The position numbers and the translations under genes were made by a program. 64,000 nt of DNA from Sinotaia quadrata (lineage: Eukaryota; Mollusca; Gastropoda; Architaenioglossa; Viviparidae). Below, piece by piece: positions 58,326 to 64,000 of the stretch (the first letter of the stretch is position 1; each line of letters starts with the position of its first letter). Below the pieces are notes generated by a model. It was given only the letters and a program-made list of their open reading frames with translations. It was not told the origin of the DNA and did no database searches. The stretch is taken from assembly GCA_028829895.1 (NCBI GenBank), contig CM054183.1, forward strand, positions 19,170,975 to 19,234,974, in the 5' to 3' direction.

Positions 58326-59097
58326 TTGCTGTTGATCTCCAATTTAATTTGCATTCACATCCTTAAAGTCAATCATGAGTGATACCCCAAACGGTGAATC
58401 GTTGAAAGTGACGCATATGTACAGTAAATCAATTCGTCTTTTTGACGAATTCCTTTTCACTTTCACAGCATAGATACGAGAGCTTATTACGGGCAAATCT
58501 CTCACTTTTTGGTAATTTAAAGGCACAGTAAACAGACTCAGGTGGCATACCATTCCAGTGCTTTAAGAGTATGTGCATGCACTCGCAACAAATGATCAAT
58601 GATACACTGCAACACGCCCAATGATTGGTACCAATCAGGCCGCAAGTTAAACGCTCGCAGAACGTCGAGAGTTTTGAGTGCTGCTTTATAAGCGTATCTC
58701 GATGGTCGCAGACACTGGAAGGAAGCAGTCTGCGATTTATATCAAAGACGGTCTGCAGGAAGTGGAAAGACGGAACAGGAGGCACTTACATATATACACG
58801 TCCAGGCATAGTTTGAGAGACATTTCAGTCAAGTGTAAAAATTCGATTCGTGTATAGTCATTAGTTTTAAAATCAATAGCATATTATTTCAACAGAACTA
58901 AGTTACCATCTATTTTAACATTTCTTTGTGTGTTTGTTGCCCACCTACATCAAGTATGATGATTGTGCACCAATTATAATTACTGGTAAGTGATTTTGTA
59001 ATTTTCTGTTTGTATGTATATATTAGAGTATATATTTATACATGTATACTTCTGTGTATACTTCTTTCTCACTCCATCCAATCATGCACCCGTCCAC

Positions 59098-59099
<2 letters not shown>

Positions 59100-59139
<40 letters not shown>

Positions 59140-59185
59140 TATCTATCTATCTATATGTCTGACTAACTATTTATCTATCTATCTA

Positions 59186-59251
<66 letters not shown>
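59100..59251. repeat. (CT)n and (ATCT)n microsatellites
   Basis: Two CT runs flanking a TATC/ATCT block. Confidence 0.97.
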
Positions 59252-59252
<1 letters not shown>

Positions 59253-59569
59253 ACCTATCAGTTCTGCATTTTAACCGAACTCTATATTTCTTACTTTTAC
59301 CTTTCTTTGCCAACACATATAGTTGTATTTTAAATGCTCTTTATCTCCTAATCTATTTTTTCTCGAACTAAACTTTCAATATTCATTTAATATGCTTGTG
59401 TGTATGTGTGTGTTTTCTATAGCAGCTCTCTAGCAGACAACCTACATAGTATCTTTTCATAACACGAGTATCGAGATTTTTCTCACACGTCAGTATATTG
59501 GCTACTCATGAGAACTGTAACGAATAGGCAACGTTCATCCCTTAACATTGTTGCTGCCTTTAAAATCTC

Positions 59570-59903
59570 CAACTAATGTAACTACTGACATTAATAATAA
59601 TGGTGTCCAACTAATGTAACTACTGACATTAATAATAATGGTGTCCAACTAATGTAACTACTGACATTAATAATAATGGTGTCCAACTAATGTAACTACT
59701 GACATTAATAATAATGGTGTCCAACTAATGTAACTACTGACATTAATAATAAAAGTGTCCAACTAATGTAAGTACTGACATTAATAATAATGGTGTCCAA
59801 CTAATGTAACTACTGACATTAATAATAATGGTGTACAACTAATGTAACTACTGACATTAATAAAAATGGTGTACAACTAATGTAACTACTGACATTAATA
59901 ATG
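59570..59903. repeat. 38-bp minisatellite, about 9 copies
   Basis: The unit CCAACTAATGTAACTACTGA plus CATTAATAATAATGGTGT is nearly invariant. Confidence 0.95.
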
Positions 59904-60172
59904 ATGTATCGTAATAGTCGATAGTAGACGTAGTAACAAGGCAATACTAGCGTTACATTTCTTGGGGGGGGGGAGAAATGACTTTTATAGATTGTACAGA
60001 CGACCATCAGATTGACTAGACTGTGCAGTGTTCATTAATATTGCACGAGAGGAACAGGACAGAAAGACTGAATCAGTATCTCTTCCCCCGCTCCATTTTT
60101 TATAATTAAATTTGTATCAGTGATGATGCATGCAATGTGATGAGGGAAGTGACTTACTTTATTAAATTCTAG

Positions 60173-60269
60173 GAAATCACACTCACAGTGATGTCCAGAG
60201 TCTTCGACCCAGCACTGAACAGAAGTTTCTTTACCTTTCTGTCTGAGTTTAATGAACCACTACATACAG
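60173..60269 (+). CDS. Possible orphan exon
   Basis: Between AAATTCTAG and the donor ACAG|GTATGT one frame is open for 32 codons plus one base: EITLTVMSRVFDPALN, then RSFFTFLSEFNEPLHTG. The donor is good and the acceptor weak. No domain recognised and no partner exon found in the window, so this may be chance. Confidence 0.25.
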
Positions 60270-60419
60270 GTATGTCATTACTTTTCACTTCCTCTCAGTC
60301 TCGGTACCTTTAATTTTAACAGATGGGCTACAATTTATAATTCATCAACCTTGTGCATCTATAACAGATTCTCATAATTCATTAGCCTCTCATACGTTGA
60401 ACAGATTTCCTAGAATTTA

Positions 60420-60702
60420 ATATGCATACACACCCACACACTCTGACACACATGCACACGTTTTCTTGCTCTCATGCACTCGTACACACATTCAATCAAA
60501 CCCATATACTCGTACACACGCACAGACACTCGTACATTCTTTCTGACACCCACACACCGATACACGCTTTTGCACACGCATACGTATTCGTTCATACACT
60601 CTAACAAACCACACACAAACACTTACACGCACTCATTTGTTCTCTCGCTCTGTCTAATGCTCACACGCACGCACACTCACACCCACACCCACACTTTACA
60701 TA

Positions 60703-60768
<66 letters not shown>

Positions 60769-60780
60769 CACTCATATGCT
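60420..60780. repeat. CA-rich and (CT)n(CA)n tract
   Basis: Imperfect ACAC-rich sequence followed by CT and CA runs at about 60704-60758. Confidence 0.93.
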
Positions 60781-61854
60781 TTCTCACTCGCTATCTGTCT
60801 GTCTTTCTGTTTCTTTCTCTCTCTCTCTCTTTCCACACGCCCACCACTCTTTCACACAAGCACACCGACAATATTTAAATCATGAGTTTCTTAGTAACGT
60901 CACTTTCGATAGGTGAATACCTCTGAATTTCCTTTCAAATGTATTAAATACTTACGTCGCTGACAAGACAATTAATTATCCGAAGGGAAATGTCTGCTGA
61001 ATATTTCCTGCAAGATTATGAAACTTATTTGTGCACACGACGTCTGAAACCTGGTCTTACCTTTTTAATTTAAAGATCAATAGTTGACACAGTTATGTCT
61101 GATACCTTGTCTTATCGTTCCAATTTAATGATCAATAGTTGACACAATGACGTCTAGACACCGCAGCTCAAGAATTAAGTTGAGGAAAAGCTAGGTACAC
61201 TTAAAATAGTATGGAGAAAAGAAGAGACTTGCTTTGAATCAAAACACTTATCTTTGAAATAAGTCTTTTTGACTATTGAAAAAAAAAACAATTTCTATAA
61301 ACTGTAAGCGAACGTCCACAAATCTTTTCCACTCCCCTATTCCCCCCCCCCCATAAATGGCATAGTGAACTGATGGTTTACAATTTGGTATTTATATACC
61401 TAACTTGCAAATTCATACTTTTCTTTCCAGTAGAATTGCTTATACTAGCTAAAAGGGAACTACTCTTCTCTCCAATAAAACTATCACAAAAAAATACATA
61501 AATACAAACCTTACACAATTTCCTATCTAAATATTTAAATGTTCATTGTAATTAGTAAATGCATAAAACAGTAAGCAACGATTAAAATGTGCACATTAAC
61601 ACAGCATTCCACATTTAGCACTGGCAATGTTTCTTTGCTAATGTACCACGTGACTGAAACAAAGGAGCACCTCAAGACCCCACTTGTTGATACATGCCCG
61701 CTAACACAACACTCACAGAGTCAAGTGAAAAGGGCTGTAAGGAGGCGGGCAGCTAACATCCTGTAACGTGATTGCCTCTCCCTGTGATAGGTCAGTTGGG
61801 AGCTGTTAAGCATTTTATCTTACCTTTCACATTTCCATTAGTAATACTTAAATA

Positions 61855-62560
61855 GCTTAAGGGAACTATTATTCTTTCCAATAGAACTGCTTGTAATAGT
61901 TTCAGGGAAGAACTATTCTTTCCAATAGAATTGCTAGTAATAGCTTAAAGGAAACTACTCTTCTTTCCAATAGAATTGCTAGTAATAGCTTAAAGGAAAC
62001 TACTCTTCTTTCCAATAGAATTGCTAGTAATAGCTTAAACTAAAGGAAACTACTCTTCTTTCCAATAAAATTGCTTGTAATAGCTTAAAGGAAACTACTC
62101 TTCTTTCCAATAAAATTGCTTGTAATAGCTTAAAGGAAACTACTCTTCTTTCCAATAGAATTGCTAGTAATAGCTTAAAGGAAACTACTCTTCTTTCCAA
62201 TAGAATTGCTAGTAATAGCTTAAAGGAAACTACTCTTCTTTCCAATAGAATTGCTTGTAATAGCTTAAAGGAAACTACTCTTCTTTCCAATAAAATTGCT
62301 TGTAATAGCTTAAAGGAAACTACTCTTCTTTCCAATAGAATTGCTAGTAATAGCTTAAAGGAAACTACTCTTCTTTCCAATAAAATTGCTTGTAATAGCT
62401 TAAAGGAAACTACTCTTCTTTCCAATAAAATTGCTTGTAATAGCTTAAAGGAAACTACTCTTCTTTCCAATAGAATTGCTAGTAATAGCTTAAAGGAAAC
62501 TACTCTTCTTTCCAATAAAATTGCTTGTAATAGGTTAAAGGAAACTACTATTCTTTCCCG
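61855..62560. repeat. 45-bp minisatellite, about 15 copies
   Basis: The unit AGCTTAAAGGAAACTACTCT plus TCTTTCCAATAGAATTGCT, with A/G and A/T variants (AATAAAATTGCTTG against AATAGAATTGCTAG) interspersed. A 15-residue reverse-strand repeat frame results and is not regarded as a gene. Confidence 0.95.
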
Positions 62561-62983
62561 TAAAATGGAACTACTTTTATGCCTGAAATTTGGTTCGTCA
62601 TGTTCTTACTGTCTGTGAGCGCTATAACAATGAGAGTGTGCGTATTGTCAAAGAAGCAAATGTTAAGAGATAAATACATTATTTCTTAATTCGTCAAAAG
62701 TGCTTTTGTATAAATATAAATATAAATATGACTTTTGTCTGAACTGTTGGTATAAAATCACGCTCTCCGTCTCTTGGAGGACATTAATTAAATCAACATT
62801 AGAAGTATAAAAGAGCAAACTTGGACAAATGTTTAAACTTACATTCCAATAAATTACTTTCCCACCAATCTGGATTTTACTAATTGACTAATAAGAGCTC
62901 TTTTACCAACACCGCCATGCATATTTGATGAAGAAGCTTTCTCAAAATATTTTATTTCCGAACGGATAAGGCGATCGAGAGTT

Positions 62984-63565
62984 ATGCTCCTTAAAACTTG
63001 TTTTAAAAGTAAGTTTTGTTGTGGAAGAGTTATGCTCCTTAGAACTTGTTTTATAAGTAAGTTTTGTTGTGGAAGAGTTATGCTTCTTAGAACTTGTTTT
63101 AAAAGTAAGTTTTGTTGTGGAAGAGTTATGCTCCTTATAACTTGTTTTAAAAGTAAGTTTTGTTGTGGAAGAGTTATGCTCCTTAAAACTTGTTTTAAAA
63201 GTAAGTTTTGTTGTGGAAGAGTTATGCTCCTTATAACTTGTTTTAAAATTAAGTTTTGTTGTGGAAGAGTTATGCTCCTTAGAACTTGTTTTAAAAGTAA
63301 GTTTTGTTGTGGAAGAGTTATGCTCCTTATAACTTGTTTAAAAGTAAGTTTTGTTGTGGAAGAGTTATGCTTCTTAGAACTTGTTTTAAAAGTAAGTTTT
63401 GTTGTGGAAGAGTTATGCTCCTTATAACTTGTTTTAAAAGTAAGTTTTGTTGTGGAAGAGTTATGCTCCTTAGAACTTGTTTTAAAAGTAAGTTTTGCTG
63501 TGGAAGAGTTATGCTCCTTATAACTTGTTTTAAAAGTAAGTTTTGTTGTGGAAGAGTTATGCCAC
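62984..63565. repeat. 48-bp minisatellite, 12 copies
   Basis: The unit GTTATGCTCCTTAGAACTTG plus TTTTAAAAGTAAGTTTTGTT and GTGGAAGA. Both strands are open because 48 is a multiple of three. One unit lacks a T (near 63337), which moves the open frame. Confidence 0.95.
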
Positions 63566-64000
63566 ACCATCACAAACTACACAAACGTAAGCCCACGGCT
63601 GAAATAGTACCATGTCTAGTGTGTGAAGATTTTATTAGCAGTAATTATGTAACACCCATTAACCTATGAAACACAAGATACAATATAGAACTATTTCACC
63701 GTGTGCATCGGCAAATACTGTGGAAAGCGTATTTACATGTATGACATGTCACGATTTGTGCGCAAAATGCCCGAGCTCTAATATACGCTGCAGAATAGCG
63801 CGGTTGTCTTCAGGAACAAGCAAAACATTTGCAATATATTCATAGCAGGTTAATCGAGATTCATGGGTTAGGTTATGATTGGTTTGCATTTTCTATCTGT
63901 AATATTTTAAATCTTAAATGTTAATACCTGCACAATTGTAGACGACTCAAAATAGCCCTCAGCTGTAGGCTGCCTGAACAGTGGAAGTCAAAAGGAGCAT
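63566..64000. other. Right end, nothing recognised
   Basis: No gene, RNA or named repeat seen. A short frame (PCLVCEDFISSNY near 63610-63660) has no supporting context. Confidence 0.5.

Larger units (their letters stand above)
55955..60172. other. Gene-free region, mostly repeats
   Basis: Apart from the arrays listed I see nothing supportable. A 118-codon reverse-strand frame at 58429-58785 is Cys-rich but has no recognised domain; an overlapping frame reads YQKVRDLPVIS, so it may be a decayed dispersed repeat. Confidence 0.5.

Noticed and set aside
58429..58785. 118-residue Cys-rich reverse-strand frame
   Set aside because: No recognisable domain, an overlapping frame is equally plausible and there are no clear splice signals; probably a decayed repeat.
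62984..63565. CRISPR-like regular repeats
   Set aside because: There are no unique spacers between units; these are plain tandem minisatellites in animal DNA. The same applies to the other arrays.
62024..63669. Long repeat proteins on both strands
   Set aside because: 45- and 48-bp arrays without stops, no splice or domain context; open on opposing strands at the same place.

Overview
The window is animal nuclear DNA: GT-AG introns, a very high density of micro- and minisatellites, long CA/TG tracts and Ty3/Gypsy-type retroelements. C1q-domain family expansion and the overall texture suggest a mollusc, probably a marine gastropod. That is an inference; no marker gene proves the taxon.

The main content is a tandem array of three paralogous genes on the + strand, each built on the same four-exon plan: a RING finger split over exons 1 and 2, a very long exon 3 (unrecognised N-terminal region followed by a heptad coiled coil), and a C-terminal C1q exon. 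Gene A (13977-23224, predicted 787 aa) and gene B (27830-34610, predicted 756 aa) are intact by reading frame, splice sites and intron phase. Gene C (53200-55035) is broken: its RING exon is intact, exon 2 is decayed, and a deletion fuses the exon 2 remnant to the last third of the C1q exon. The layout recalls TRIM E3 ligases, with C1q in the place usually held by B30.2/SPRY and no B-box visible. 3' flank homology at 2390-2900 suggests another paralog lay upstream of the window.

Between B and C sits a 15.3 kb Ty3/Gypsy-class element (35980-51287, minus strand) with three 1740-bp LTRs and two internal regions, LTR-int-LTR-int-LTR, flanked by one 5-bp target duplication (TTTCT). Each internal region carries an intact 1482-aa Gag-Pol, and the two proteins are identical. 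Domain order is Gag-PR-INT-RT-RNaseH, the unusual Gmr1-like order. A second, heavily decayed element that also has INT directly after PR lies at about 8600-11800 and is itself interrupted by about 1.1 kb.

A striking second layer is tandem repetition centred on splice sites of the C1q-RING genes: eleven in-line acceptors at exon 2 of gene B, four in-line donors after the same exon, and seven copies of the C1q-exon acceptor plus exon start in gene A. Intron 3 of gene A is more than half minisatellite (at least six arrays), while the same intron in gene B is 645 bp and mostly single-copy.

The remaining stretches (1-8600, 11800-13976, 23225-27829, 55036-64000) hold flanking duplications, dispersed repeats and simple repeats. 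I saw no convincing further gene there, only one weak orphan exon candidate at 60173-60269.
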